64,000 nucleotides of DNA, taken from the NCBI RefSeq assembly GCF_003315415.1, contig NZ_QNSB01000001.1:310001-374000 (forward strand), read 5' to 3'. This DNA is from Brevibacterium sanguinis (GTDB taxonomy: Bacteria; Actinomycetota; Actinomycetes; Actinomycetales; Brevibacteriaceae). Each line of letters starts with the position of its first letter. Position 1 is the first letter of the stretch. Both the position numbers and the translations under genes were made by a program. The notes under the pieces were generated by a model. The model had not been told where the DNA came from, did no database searches, and was given only the letters and a program-made list of their open reading frames with translations. This document shows positions 50,331 to 59,103 of the stretch, one piece after another.

Positions 50331-51725
50331 GTGACTACGACGACCGCGCCGTCCACGCCGACCGCCTCCGAAGTGCTTGCCGAACTGCCATGGCGATGGA
50401 ACACGCAGGGTGCCATCTTCCTCATCGGCGGACTCGGCTTCATGTTCGACGCCTGGGACGTCGCCCTCAACGGGTTCCTCATCCCCCTCCTCAGCGACCA
50501 CTGGAACCTGTCGCTCGGGCAGGCGGCCTGGATCGCCACTGCCAACCTCATCGGAATGGCGCTGGGCGCCTTCATCTGGGGCGGCATCGCCGATGTCATC
50601 GGACGGAAGAAGGCGTTCACCCTCACCCTGCTCGTGTTCTCGATCTTCACGGTCGCCGGAGCCCTCTCGCCCGATTTCGCCTGGTTCATCGTCTTCCGCT
50701 TCCTCGCCGGATTCGGCCTCGGCGGCTGCATCCCTGTCGACTACGCCCTCGTCGGGGAATTCACGCCGAGGCGGCACCGCGGTCGCGTCCTCACCGCGAT
50801 GGACGGCTGGTGGCCGATCGGGGCGTCGCTGTGCGCCTTCGTCTCCGCCTGGCTGCTCGGCCTCGGCGATTGGCGGCTGATCATGCTCGTCATGATCGTG
50901 CCGGCACTGCTCACCGTGGCCGTGCGCTTCGGGATCCCCGAATCACCGCTCTACCTCGCCTCCGTGGGCAGGTACGAGGAGGCCGACGCGGTCATCGCCA
51001 AGCTCGTCGCCCGCACCGGCGCCGAGGTGGACACCTGGACCCATGATGCGCCGGCTCAGCGGACCGCGGGACGGTCGAGCGCCTCGGTGAATGCCCGTCT
51101 GCGGGCCGCGAGCGGACAGCTCGTCGATCTGTGGAGGCACTCGGCGAGGACCACCCTCGTGGCGTGGGCACTGTTCGTGTCCGTGCTCCTCGTCTACTAT
51201 GCGGCCCTGACCTGGCTGCCGGGGATCCTCAGGAAGCAGGGCATGGGCGAGCAGGCCGCATTCCTCGTCACGGGGTCGATGACGGCTGTCGGCATCCTCG
51301 GCGTCGTCATCTCCGCCCTCGTCGTCGAGCGCTTCGGCCGCAAGTGGGTCCTCGGAGTCTCGGCGCTCCTCTCGGCTGTGCTGCTCGTCAGGGTGGCTGT
51401 GTCCATCGAAGCCTCCGGGGCGGATCTGAGCTGGACCGCGAGGGCGAGCATCATCGGCTTCGGCCTGGTCGTCCAGATCGCGATCCCCACCCTCTACACC
51501 TACGTCTCCGAGCTCTACCCCACGAGGCTGCGGGGATCGGGATTCGGCTGGGCCTCGGCGGCGTCGAGGGTCGCCACCGGCATCGCCCCGATCGTCTTCG
51601 GAGCGTTCATGTGGCCGGTGCTCGGCCTCACGCTGACGTTCGTCCTCACGGGGCTGGTCGTCATCGTCGCGGTCGCCCTCATGGCGCGGCTCACTCGCGA
51701 AACCGCAGGTGAGAAGCTGTCCTGA
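50331..51725 (+). CDS. MFS transporter, MHS/SV2-like permease
   Basis: Twelve-helix permease of 464 residues. FDAWDVALNGFLIPLL, the loop FIWGGIADVIGRKKAF, VDYALVGEFTPRRHRGR and TYVSELYPTRLRGSGFGWAS are typical of sugar or aromatic-acid:proton symporters of the MHS/SV2 type. It is a different branch from the transporter at 5849. A central polar loop (around THDAPAQRTAGRSSASVNAR) separates the halves. A palindrome in its promoter suggests specific induction; no regulator is adjacent. Confidence 0.9.
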   Translation: MTTTTAPSTPTASEVLAELPWRWNTQGAIFLIGGLGFMFDAWDVALNGFLIPLLSDHWNLSLGQAAWIATANLIGMALGAFIWGGIADVIGRKKAFTLTLLVFSIFTVAGALSPDFAWFIVFRFLAGFGLGGCIPVDYALVGEFTPRRHRGRVLTAMDGWWPIGASLCAFVSAWLLGLGDWRLIMLVMIVPALLTVAVRFGIPESPLYLASVGRYEEADAVIAKLVARTGAEVDTWTHDAPAQRTAGRSSASVNARLRAASGQLVDLWRHSARTTLVAWALFVSVLLVYYAALTWLPGILRKQGMGEQAAFLVTGSMTAVGILGVVISALVVERFGRKWVLGVSALLSAVLLVRVAVSIEASGADLSWTARASIIGFGLVVQIAIPTLYTYVSELYPTRLRGSGFGWASAASRVATGIAPIVFGAFMWPVLGLTLTFVLTGLVVIVAVALMARLTRETAGEKLS

Positions 51726-51779
51726 CACCTGGGTAGTCGCTCATCGCGCTCGGGCGGATGTCGTGTCAGGACCGATGTC

Positions 51780-51785
51780 TAGTGT
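51780..51785 (+). promoter_or_regulatory. -10 hexamer of DUF222/HNH gene
   Basis: TAGTGT ends 7 nt before ATG 51793 and overlaps the codons of the alternative start ATG 51775, which favours the shorter protein. Confidence 0.45.
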
Positions 51786-51792
51786 GGTGTCC

Positions 51793-53352
51793 ATGGAACA
51801 GAGGACGGCCTCTCCCGCAGTCTCCGCGATCACGCGGTGGCGGGAGGAGCTGTCCACTCTGCCTCCGGCCCTCAGCGAGGAGGAGGCCATCGACCGGATC
51901 ACCGCTCTGGAGGAGCTGTCCGCGGCGTGTGCCGCGGCCCAGGCCCGGGAGACGCTGACGCTCGACATGAGGCGGCGCAATCGGGAGGCCGAAGAAGGCG
52001 TGCCGAGCGCGAAGCAGGGAGCGGGAGTCGGTGCCGAGATCGGACTGGCGCGGAAGGTGTCGCGGGCGCGGGGGAGCGCACTGCTCAGCTTCTCCCGATC
52101 CCTGCTCATGGACCTCCCTCGCACCTATGCGGCACTGGAATCGGGAGCGATCTCCGAGGAGAAGGCCCGTGCCGTCGTCAGGGAGGTCGAATGGCTGCCG
52201 CGGGAGAAACGGCGGCAGGTCGACGAGCGCATGGCCGATCGCCTCGGGGAGGTCGGGGTGCGACGGCTCGGCAGCGAGGTCAGGGCGCTCGCGCAGCAGG
52301 CCGACCAGGCCGCCGCCGTCGCGCATCTCGACCGGTGCACGGCGGAGCGCGCCGTCTCGGTGCGCCCCGCCCCGGGGAACATGGCATATCTGACGGCCCT
52401 GCTGCCGCTGCAGCAGGCGGTCGCGGTGTACGCGAACCTCGCGAAGTCCGCACAGTCCCAGGTCGGAACGGGTGCCGCCGGTGGACGCACCCGCAATCAG
52501 GTGATGGCCGACCTCCTCGTCGAACGGATCAGCGGACAGGAGTCGGCGGCGGCGATCCCGATGGAGATCCACCTCGTGATGGACAGCGACACCCTCCTGT
52601 CCGAGGGGGACGTGCCGGCATGGCTGCCGGGATTCGGCCCGATTCCGGCCGAATCCGCGCGGGCCGCCGTGGTCGAGAACCCCGCCACGGTCTTCCTCCG
52701 GCGCCTCTACACCCGTCCTAGGGACGGGCAGCTGGTCGGAATGGATTCCCAGCGCCGGGAGTTCACCGGCCTGCTGCGGCGGATGATCGTCATCCGTGAT
52801 GGCGTGTGCCGCACCCCGTGGTGCGACGCTCCCGTCAGACATGTCGACCATGCGCTGTCCGTCGCCTCGGGCGGCGCCACCAGCTGGGAGAACGCTTCGG
52901 CACTCTGTGCCGCGTGCAACTACGCCAAGGAGCGGCCGGGATGGCGGCACGAGCCGGGTCCCGAGGGTCTGACGGTGCGGACGCCGACCGGTCATCGATA
53001 CACGGTGCGGAACTCGCCGCTGCTCATCGCGATGCCGCGCGACGGGACAGAGCACGGCAGGGCGTCTCCCGGCGGGGCCGGGACGGGCGCCTCGCCGGCC
53101 GGAACTGGGATGAGCACAACGGAGCCGAGCGGGGCTGAGTCAAGCGTGACGGCACCGGGCGGGGCTGAGTCAAGCGCGGCGGCGCCGAGCGGGGTTGAGT
53201 CAAGTGTGACGGCACCCCGTGAGGCGAAGCCGAACCGCCGCTTGAAGGGGAAGGGTCCGCCGGGTCGACCTCTGAGGCACGGCGACAGTCGTGCGAGCGT
53301 CATCGAGAACCGCCTGCGCTCCGAGCTGCGGGAGCATGGTGCCACCGCCTGA
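51793..53352 (+). CDS. DUF222 / HNH endonuclease domain protein
   Basis: Protein of 519 residues of the actinobacterial '13E12 repeat' group, often present in many copies per genome. N-terminal helical DUF222 region (about 10-330) with the typical ALESGAISEEKARAVV, then an HNH nuclease: CRTPWCDAPVRHVDHALSVA, GGATSWENASALCAACNYAK. After residue about 425 comes a Gly/Ser/Ala tail containing three 10-residue repeats, then a basic end. ATG 51793 is chosen from promoter spacing. Biological role is not established; it could be a mobile or dispersed nuclease. Confidence 0.88.
   Translation: MEQRTASPAVSAITRWREELSTLPPALSEEEAIDRITALEELSAACAAAQARETLTLDMRRRNREAEEGVPSAKQGAGVGAEIGLARKVSRARGSALLSFSRSLLMDLPRTYAALESGAISEEKARAVVREVEWLPREKRRQVDERMADRLGEVGVRRLGSEVRALAQQADQAAAVAHLDRCTAERAVSVRPAPGNMAYLTALLPLQQAVAVYANLAKSAQSQVGTGAAGGRTRNQVMADLLVERISGQESAAAIPMEIHLVMDSDTLLSEGDVPAWLPGFGPIPAESARAAVVENPATVFLRRLYTRPRDGQLVGMDSQRREFTGLLRRMIVIRDGVCRTPWCDAPVRHVDHALSVASGGATSWENASALCAACNYAKERPGWRHEPGPEGLTVRTPTGHRYTVRNSPLLIAMPRDGTEHGRASPGGAGTGASPAGTGMSTTEPSGAESSVTAPGGAESSAAAPSGVESSVTAPREAKPNRRLKGKGPPGRPLRHGDSRASVIENRLRSELREHGATA
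53125..53214 (+). repeat. Three 30-bp tandem repeats in HNH protein tail
   Basis: Units at 53125-53154, 53155-53184 and 53185-53214 encode P(S/G)G(A/V)ESS(V/A)(T/A)A. Copies differ by a few substitutions. Confidence 0.75.
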
Positions 53353-53463
53353 TGCCCTCGATGCCTGCCGACGTCCGGCGGCCTCGCCAGGAGCAGCCGA
53401 TCGACAGGGGCAGGAAGCTTGTCGTCACATGACGCCGACGGCTCCCACGACTGCCCGTGTCGT

Positions 53464-53469
53464 TAGGAT
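53464..53469 (+). promoter_or_regulatory. -10 hexamer of leaderless GNAT gene
   Basis: TAGGAT ends 6 nt before ATG 53476. An imperfect operator-like CGTCA-CA-TGACG lies upstream at 53423-53434. Confidence 0.5.
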
Positions 53470-53475
53470 TGCCCT

Positions 53476-54111
53476 ATGAGTGACCGTTCCGCCGGCGCTG
53501 AGCTGGGAGTCCCCGCCGCTCCGCTCCGAGTGGAGCTGGTCTGGGGGATCCCGGGCGCGTTCGGCCAGCAGTGGATTCCCGCGACCGCGGACGCCGCACC
53601 GCACCTCCAACCGACGCCGCAGGAGGTCGAAGCCGTCTATGCGGCGGCGTCGGCGGAGCCACCCCTCAGCGAGGACCAGAGGTTCGCCACCTGGTTCGCG
53701 AGCATCTACGATGCGGCCGTGAAGGCCGGCCGGGTCCTCACCGCCTTCTCCCGCCACGACGACCGGCTGGCCTCCTTCGCCTACGGTCACTTCTGGACCT
53801 GGGCCGAGCAGACCAATCCGTGGGCGGCCGAACTGCGGCTGCGGCTCGGCGAGGCGGCGCAGACGATCGAATGGACCTACACCCTCAGCCTGCTCGCCCG
53901 CGACCCGAGCCTGCGCGAGAGCGGAGTCGGGCGAAGGACCCTCGAGGCCTGGCTGAGCGGAATCGCCGGTTTCGGGTGCTGGCTGCAGACCGATGACATC
54001 GACAGCCCCGCCAGGCGCCTCTACGACAGCGTCGGCTTCGTCGCCATCGGCCACGGACCCGAGGCGCCCAACGGAGAGCCGGGCCTCGTGATGTACCGTC
54101 CGCCGAGCTGA
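53476..54111 (+). CDS. GNAT-family acetyltransferase-like protein
   Basis: Protein of 211 residues. DPSLRESGVGRRTLEAWLSG resembles the acetyl-CoA loop (R/Q-x-x-G-x-G/A) and DSPARRLYDSVGFVAIGHGP the GNAT C-terminal ARxLYxxxGF motif, so a GNAT N-acetyltransferase is likely. The N-terminal third (VELVWGIPGAFGQQW, Trp-rich middle) is unusual and not recognised. Substrate unknown. It is followed after 23 nt by the prolyl oligopeptidase gene, which has its own -10. Confidence 0.65.
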   Translation: MSDRSAGAELGVPAAPLRVELVWGIPGAFGQQWIPATADAAPHLQPTPQEVEAVYAAASAEPPLSEDQRFATWFASIYDAAVKAGRVLTAFSRHDDRLASFAYGHFWTWAEQTNPWAAELRLRLGEAAQTIEWTYTLSLLARDPSLRESGVGRRTLEAWLSGIAGFGCWLQTDDIDSPARRLYDSVGFVAIGHGPEAPNGEPGLVMYRPPS

Positions 54112-54122
54112 GCGGCCGTCAC

Positions 54123-54128
54123 TAGACT
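54123..54128 (+). promoter_or_regulatory. -10 hexamer of prolyl oligopeptidase gene
   Basis: TAGACT ends 6 nt before ATG 54135. Confidence 0.45.
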
Positions 54129-54134
54129 GGCGGC

Positions 54135-56342
54135 ATGCGCAAGGAATCGCCAGTGGACACCTCAGACGACACATCCCCGACCTCCGCCGCTTCGGAGACC
54201 ACGACGACCGGTCAGCGAGCCCCGGAGCCCCACGACGAGCATCTCTGGCTCGAGGACATCGACGGTGATGAGCCGCTCGACTGGGTCGCGGGGCAGAACG
54301 CGAAGACGATCGCCCGATTCCAGGACGAGGACTTCGACGCGACGGCCCGGGACATCCGCTCCGCGCTCGACTCCGACGACCGGATCCCGATGGTCGTCAA
54401 GCGCGGGGACCACTACTACAACTTCTGGCGCGACCGCGCCCATCCCAAAGGACTGTGGAGGCGCACGACCTGGGACAGCTACCTCACCGACTCACCCGAC
54501 TGGGAGGTGCTGCTCGACCTCGACGCCCTCGCCGAGGCGGAGTCGACGCCCTGGGTGTGGGCGGGTGCCGCGGTGCGCCGCTCCGACCATTCCCGAGCCC
54601 TCATCTCGCTGTCGCCCGACGGCGGGGACGCTCACCGGGTCCGCGAGTTCGACCTCGCGACGCAGGACTTCGTCGACGGCGGCTTCGATCTGCCGGCGGC
54701 CAAGACCCGATTCGCCTGGCTCGACGACGACACGATCATCGTCGCCACCGACACCGGCGCCGACTCGCTGACCACCTCGTCGTATCCGCGGCAGGCCCGC
54801 GTGCTGCGACGCGGGCAGGACCTCGCCGAGTCGCCCGTGGTCGCCGAGGTGCCCCGCGACCATGTCGCCGTCTTCGTCGGCAGCGACGTCGCCTCGGCCC
54901 ACGGCCGGGACCGCGCCGTCGTCGTCGACGCCCACGACTTCTTCAACTCCCGACTGAGCTTCGTCGACCTCGACGAACTCCGGGGCACCGACGGCGCGAT
55001 CACGGCGGACGCCTCGGCGTGGGAGGCCGCCTGGACCCGGATCGACGTTCCCACCGACGTCGAGGTCGGGATCGAGAGGGACTTCGTCCTCTTCCGCCCG
55101 CAGACCGACTGGACCGACGCCGGCGTCCCGGCGGGAGGCCTGGCGGTCGCGGACATCGCCGAGGTGAGGGCCGGAGATCTGCGACCGCGGGTGATCTTCA
55201 CCCCCGACGAGCGCACGTCGCTGCAGTCCTTCACCTGGACCCGGGACTTCCTCGTCCTCGGACTGCTCGCAGACGTGCAGTCCGAACTCCGGATCCTCGA
55301 TCCGGGCGATGGGTTCTCCGCGACCCCGATGCCCGGAGTGCCGGCCAACCACATGGTGGGAGTCGGCGCCGTGGACGCCGACGACGACGCGACCGCCAAC
55401 GACTGCTGGCTCATCACGACCGGGTTCCTCACCCCATCGACGCTGTCATACGTGAGCCTGGAAGGCGACGCCGAGGCCTCGAGGCACACCTCGGTCATCA
55501 AGACGGCACCCGCGCTGTTCCCGGCCGACGGGTTCACTGTCGAGCAGCACTTCGCCACGAGCGCCGACGGGACGCGGATCCCCTACTTCCAGATCTCCGC
55601 CGCCGACCTCGTGCTCGACGGCGACAACCCGACCCTCCTCGACGGCTACGGCGGCTTCGAGGTCAGCCGCACGCCCGCCTATTCGCCGATCGTCGGCATC
55701 GGATGGCTGAGCAGGAGGACGACGGCCGGACGCCACGGCGTCTACGTCCTCGCCAACATCCGCGGCGGCGGGGAGTACGGTCCCGCCTGGCACACCTCGG
55801 CGATGCGGGAGAACCGGATGCGCGCCTACGAGGACTTCGCGGCTGTCGCCCGCGACCTCACCGCGCGCGGGGTCGCCCGACCCGAGAGGCTCGCCTGCGC
55901 GGGAGGCTCCAACGGCGGGCTGCTCGTGGGGAACATGCTCACCCAGTACCCCGAGCTCTTCGCAGCGGTCTCCTGCGGCGTGCCCCTGCTCGACATGCGC
56001 CGCTACACGAAGCTCAGCGCCGGCTACTCGTGGAAGGCCGAGTACGGCGACCCCGATGACCCGGCCGACTGGGAGTTCATCCGCGGGTTCTCGCCCTACC
56101 ACCTCCTCGAGGACGACAGACGGTATCCGCCGGTGCTGTTCTGGACCGCGACCTCCGACGACCGGGTGGGGCCGGTGCAGGCGAGGAAGATGGCGGCCCG
56201 GATGCAGGCGATGGGCATCCCGGACGTGTGGTTCTTCGAGGACACGGAAGGCGGGCACTCGGCGGCCTCGGACAATCGGCAGGCCGCATTCACCCGGGCG
56301 CTGAGCTACCGGTTCCTGTGGAACGCACTGACGGGCGAGTGA
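54135..56342 (+). CDS. Prolyl oligopeptidase family serine peptidase (S9A)
   Basis: Cytoplasmic peptidase of 735 residues: N-terminal DEHLWLEDIDGDEPLDWV followed by a seven-blade propeller-like region, then hydrolase. The nucleophile is in CAGGSNGGLLVGNM, the His in EGGHSAASD; the oxyanion and substrate loops VYVLANIRGGGEYG and YEDFAAVARDL are typical of prolyl oligopeptidases acting on short peptides. ATG 54135 fits a leaderless start; GTG 54153 with AAGGAA upstream is an alternative. A second, different S9 enzyme lies at 11567. Confidence 0.92.
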   Translation: MRKESPVDTSDDTSPTSAASETTTTGQRAPEPHDEHLWLEDIDGDEPLDWVAGQNAKTIARFQDEDFDATARDIRSALDSDDRIPMVVKRGDHYYNFWRDRAHPKGLWRRTTWDSYLTDSPDWEVLLDLDALAEAESTPWVWAGAAVRRSDHSRALISLSPDGGDAHRVREFDLATQDFVDGGFDLPAAKTRFAWLDDDTIIVATDTGADSLTTSSYPRQARVLRRGQDLAESPVVAEVPRDHVAVFVGSDVASAHGRDRAVVVDAHDFFNSRLSFVDLDELRGTDGAITADASAWEAAWTRIDVPTDVEVGIERDFVLFRPQTDWTDAGVPAGGLAVADIAEVRAGDLRPRVIFTPDERTSLQSFTWTRDFLVLGLLADVQSELRILDPGDGFSATPMPGVPANHMVGVGAVDADDDATANDCWLITTGFLTPSTLSYVSLEGDAEASRHTSVIKTAPALFPADGFTVEQHFATSADGTRIPYFQISAADLVLDGDNPTLLDGYGGFEVSRTPAYSPIVGIGWLSRRTTAGRHGVYVLANIRGGGEYGPAWHTSAMRENRMRAYEDFAAVARDLTARGVARPERLACAGGSNGGLLVGNMLTQYPELFAAVSCGVPLLDMRRYTKLSAGYSWKAEYGDPDDPADWEFIRGFSPYHLLEDDRRYPPVLFWTATSDDRVGPVQARKMAARMQAMGIPDVWFFEDTEGGHSAASDNRQAAFTRALSYRFLWNALTGE

Positions 56343-56438
56343 ACCGGTGAGCCGGTGCGGACCGGCGAATGAGCCGGACCGGGGACCAGACCGGGCCGGG
56401 GGTGAGCAGGATCATGGCGGCGTGACTGCGCCGAGGCG

Positions 56439-56444
56439 TAGCGT
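56439..56444 (+). promoter_or_regulatory. -10 hexamer of leaderless lipoate ligase gene
   Basis: TAGCGT ends 7 nt before ATG 56452, with no ribosome site between. Confidence 0.45.
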
Positions 56445-56451
56445 AGGCACC

Positions 56452-57534
56452 ATGACGAACGAATCTCCCCAGCGCTTCCACGCCGAGTACAAGGTCATCG
56501 GCGGCAAGCTCGTCGTCGCCGATGTCGAGACCGACGGGAGGACCATCACCGGCGTGAAGATCTCCGGTGACTTCTTCCTCGAACCCGAAGAGGCGTACTT
56601 CGACCTCGCCCCGGCGCTCGTCGGCGCCCCGGTCTCCGCGGACAATGCGGCGCTGCGCGCCCGCGTCGACGAGGCACTGGCCGGCCACGGACCGGCGCTG
56701 GCGATGCACGGGTTCTCCTCCGCCGACATCGCCACGGTCGTGCGGCGCGCCCTCGGCTCGGCGGCGAACTTCACCGACTTCGAGTGGCAGCTCATCCGTC
56801 CGATGGTGCTGCCGACGGAGATGAACGTCGCCCTCGACGAGGTGCTGCTCACCGAGGTCGCCGAAGGCCGGCGCCGGCCGACCCTGAGGTTCTGGGAGTG
56901 GGAGGACACCGCCACCGTCATCGGTGCGTTCCAGTCCTTCGTCAACGAGCTGCGGCCCGAGGGCATCGAGAAGCACGGCGTCAAGGTCGTGCGCCGAATC
57001 TCCGGTGGCGGTGCGATGTTCATGGAGGGCGGCAACTGCATCACCTACTCGATGTTCGTGCCCCCGGCGCTCGTCGCCGGCCTCGACTATGAGGAGTCCT
57101 ACGTCTTCCTCGACCAGTGGGTGCTCGCGGCGCTGAGCAGCCTCGGCGTCGAGGCGTTCTACAAGCCCATCAACGACATCTCCTCGACGGGAGGCAAGAT
57201 CGGGGGAGCGGCGCAGAAGCGCCTGGGGGACGGCACCCTGCTCCACCATGCGACGATGAGCTACGACATCGACGCCGACAAGATGGTCGAGGTACTGCGG
57301 ATCGGCGAGGCGAAGATCTCCGACAAGGGCGTGGCCAGCGCCAAGAAACGCGTCGACCCACTGCGCAGCCAGACCGGTGAGGCGCGGGAGGCCATCATCG
57401 ACGTCATGGCCCAGACGTTCACGTCCCGCTACGGCGCGCACGAGGACACCTACACCGAGGCGGAACTGGAGCAGGCGCGCACGCTCGTGGCCGAGAAGTT
57501 CGGCACCGAGAAGTGGACCCACCGGGTGCCGTGA
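56452..57534 (+). CDS. Lipoate-protein ligase family protein with accessory domain at the N-terminus
   Basis: ATP-dependent ligase attaching lipoate (or octanoate) to 2-oxoacid dehydrogenase and glycine cleavage proteins. Residues 8-110 (YKVIGGKLVVADVETDG, ITGVKISGDFF, MHGFSSADIATVVRRAL) match the LplA accessory domain that in E. coli is C-terminal; the catalytic domain follows at about 115-360 with RRISGGGAMF (181-190), NDISSTGGKIGG (Lys249) and AQKRLGDGTLLHHATMS. The domain order is therefore reversed. Length 360. No lipA or lipB is in the window. Confidence 0.87.
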   Translation: MTNESPQRFHAEYKVIGGKLVVADVETDGRTITGVKISGDFFLEPEEAYFDLAPALVGAPVSADNAALRARVDEALAGHGPALAMHGFSSADIATVVRRALGSAANFTDFEWQLIRPMVLPTEMNVALDEVLLTEVAEGRRRPTLRFWEWEDTATVIGAFQSFVNELRPEGIEKHGVKVVRRISGGGAMFMEGGNCITYSMFVPPALVAGLDYEESYVFLDQWVLAALSSLGVEAFYKPINDISSTGGKIGGAAQKRLGDGTLLHHATMSYDIDADKMVEVLRIGEAKISDKGVASAKKRVDPLRSQTGEAREAIIDVMAQTFTSRYGAHEDTYTEAELEQARTLVAEKFGTEKWTHRVP

Positions 57535-57652
57535 GTGAACATCTGACCTGGTCAGCAGGGCAGTCGCGGGGAACATCTCGGAGCGGCGGCGACACTCTGT
57601 AGGATTGGGACTCGAACGTCGCCGGACCCATTCCACTGCCGTCAGGAGAGCC

Positions 57653-58438
57653 ATGCGCCAGGTCGAACCATCCGTAGAACTGCTCGCCAAGCCCAGCATC
57701 GACTGGGATGCGATGAGGGCCTACCTCGACGAGGTGGGCGGAACGTCGTGGGCAGACCGGGTGGAGAGCGCGGAGTCCCCGGACGCCGAGGACCTGCTCG
57801 AGTTCTCCGGACGCATGTGCTATCGCTCGTGGGAGCCGGGCCTCAATCCGAACGTCTCCCGCGTGCGCACGGATTCGGCGCAGTACCTCGGCAACGTCAT
57901 CTCCTCCCAGCACGGCTCCGTGCTCGAGCACGCGAACTTCACCTTCGTCCTCCACAACGTCTCCCGCGTCCTCACCCATGAGCTCATCCGGCACCGAGCC
58001 GGCTCCGCTTTCTCCCAGGAGTCCCTGCGCTATGTGCGCCTCGCCGACATCCCGTTCTGGTTCCCGGAATGGGCGCGTGAGGACCCGGAGCTGATGGAGC
58101 GCAGCCTCAAGGTCCTCGACACCCTCGAGGAGCACCAGCAGTGGATGGCCGAGCACTTCGGCCTCGACGAGGAGGGCACGAACTTCGCCCACAAGAAGCA
58201 CATGACCTCGTTCATGCGCCGTTTCGCCCCCGAGGGACTGGCGACGGGCATCGTCTACACCGCGAACCTGCGGTCCCTGCGCCACGTCATCGAGATGCGC
58301 ACGGCCAAGGGCGCCGAGGAGGAGATCCGACTCGTCTTCAACAGGATCGGCGAGGTCATGCGCGAGGAGGCTCCCGCGATCTTCGCCGACTACGAGGTCG
58401 TCGACGGCGAATGGATCCCGGGCACGAGGAAGGCCTGA
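57653..58438 (+). CDS. thyX: Flavin-dependent thymidylate synthase
   Basis: FAD- and NADPH-dependent enzyme making dTMP from dUMP and methylene-THF, independent of ThyA. The 261-residue product has the ThyX signature RHRAGSAFSQESLRY (113-127) and SSQHGSVLEHANFTF. ATG 57653 follows AGGAGAG; a TAGGAT at 57601-57606 is the likely -10, so this gene has a true leader of about 40 nt. The maltokinase-cap gene follows after 36 nt. Confidence 0.96.
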   Translation: MRQVEPSVELLAKPSIDWDAMRAYLDEVGGTSWADRVESAESPDAEDLLEFSGRMCYRSWEPGLNPNVSRVRTDSAQYLGNVISSQHGSVLEHANFTFVLHNVSRVLTHELIRHRAGSAFSQESLRYVRLADIPFWFPEWAREDPELMERSLKVLDTLEEHQQWMAEHFGLDEEGTNFAHKKHMTSFMRRFAPEGLATGIVYTANLRSLRHVIEMRTAKGAEEEIRLVFNRIGEVMREEAPAIFADYEVVDGEWIPGTRKA

Positions 58439-58474
58439 CCACCGAACAGGGCACGACCACGAGGAGGGCACGAC

Positions 58475-59050
58475 ATGGCTGACATCTTCGACGCAGAACT
58501 CGATCCCGGCAAGCTCGACGTCATCGCCGGCTGGCTGCCGAGGCAGGACTGGGCGAGCGGCGTCGACCTCGAGACGGCTCCCCTCGAGCCGGTCACGGCC
58601 TACCGCTTCGACGATCCCGCCGGCGAGGTGGGCGTCGAGGTCCACCTCGTGCGCACCGGGGACCGCGTCTTCCAGGTGCCCCTGACCTACCGCGGCGAAC
58701 CCTTCGACTCCGCCGAGGATGCCTTCATGTCCGAGATGAACCACTCGGTCCTCGGGCGCCGGTGGGTCTACGACGGCCTCGCCGACCCGGTCTTCATCGA
58801 CCAGCTCGTCCGCACGATCTCCGAATCGGGGAGGTCGGCCAAGCAGTACCTCGTCGACGAATCCGGGACGAAGATCGACGAGATCACCGAGGTGGCCGTC
58901 GCCGTCGGCACCGGCCCCGTCGTGGGCGCGACCTCGTTCGCCGTCGAACGCGAACTCGACGTCGACTCGCCCGCCCAACCCGACCCCGGGCTGCTGCTCG
59001 GGACCTGGCCGGGCCAGGACGATCCGGTCCTGCTGGCGAGACTGGTCTGA
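58475..59050 (+). CDS. Maltokinase N-terminal cap-like domain protein
   Basis: Protein of 191 residues resembling the N-terminal cap of actinobacterial maltokinases but without any kinase domain: DIFDAELDPGKLDVIAGWLP, AYRFDDPAGEVGVEVHLVR, VFQVPLTYRGEPF and MNHSVLGRRWVYDGLADPVF. Such stand-alone proteins are common and of unknown function. ATG 58475 has GAGGG upstream. An 11-bp direct repeat including the stop (59042-59052, 59058-59068) marks the gene end, where it meets the convergent dehydrogenase gene. Confidence 0.8.
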   Translation: MADIFDAELDPGKLDVIAGWLPRQDWASGVDLETAPLEPVTAYRFDDPAGEVGVEVHLVRTGDRVFQVPLTYRGEPFDSAEDAFMSEMNHSVLGRRWVYDGLADPVFIDQLVRTISESGRSAKQYLVDESGTKIDEITEVAVAVGTGPVVGATSFAVERELDVDSPAQPDPGLLLGTWPGQDDPVLLARLV

Positions 59051-59103
59051 GCCGATTCTGGTCTGAGCATCGCCGGGCGCAGTCCCGTCGACGGGATCGA
59101 GCC

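Noticed and set aside
51793..53352. HNH protein as a group II intron or homing endonuclease mobile element
   Set aside because: DUF222 is present, and I see no intron, terminal inverted repeats or target duplications around it.
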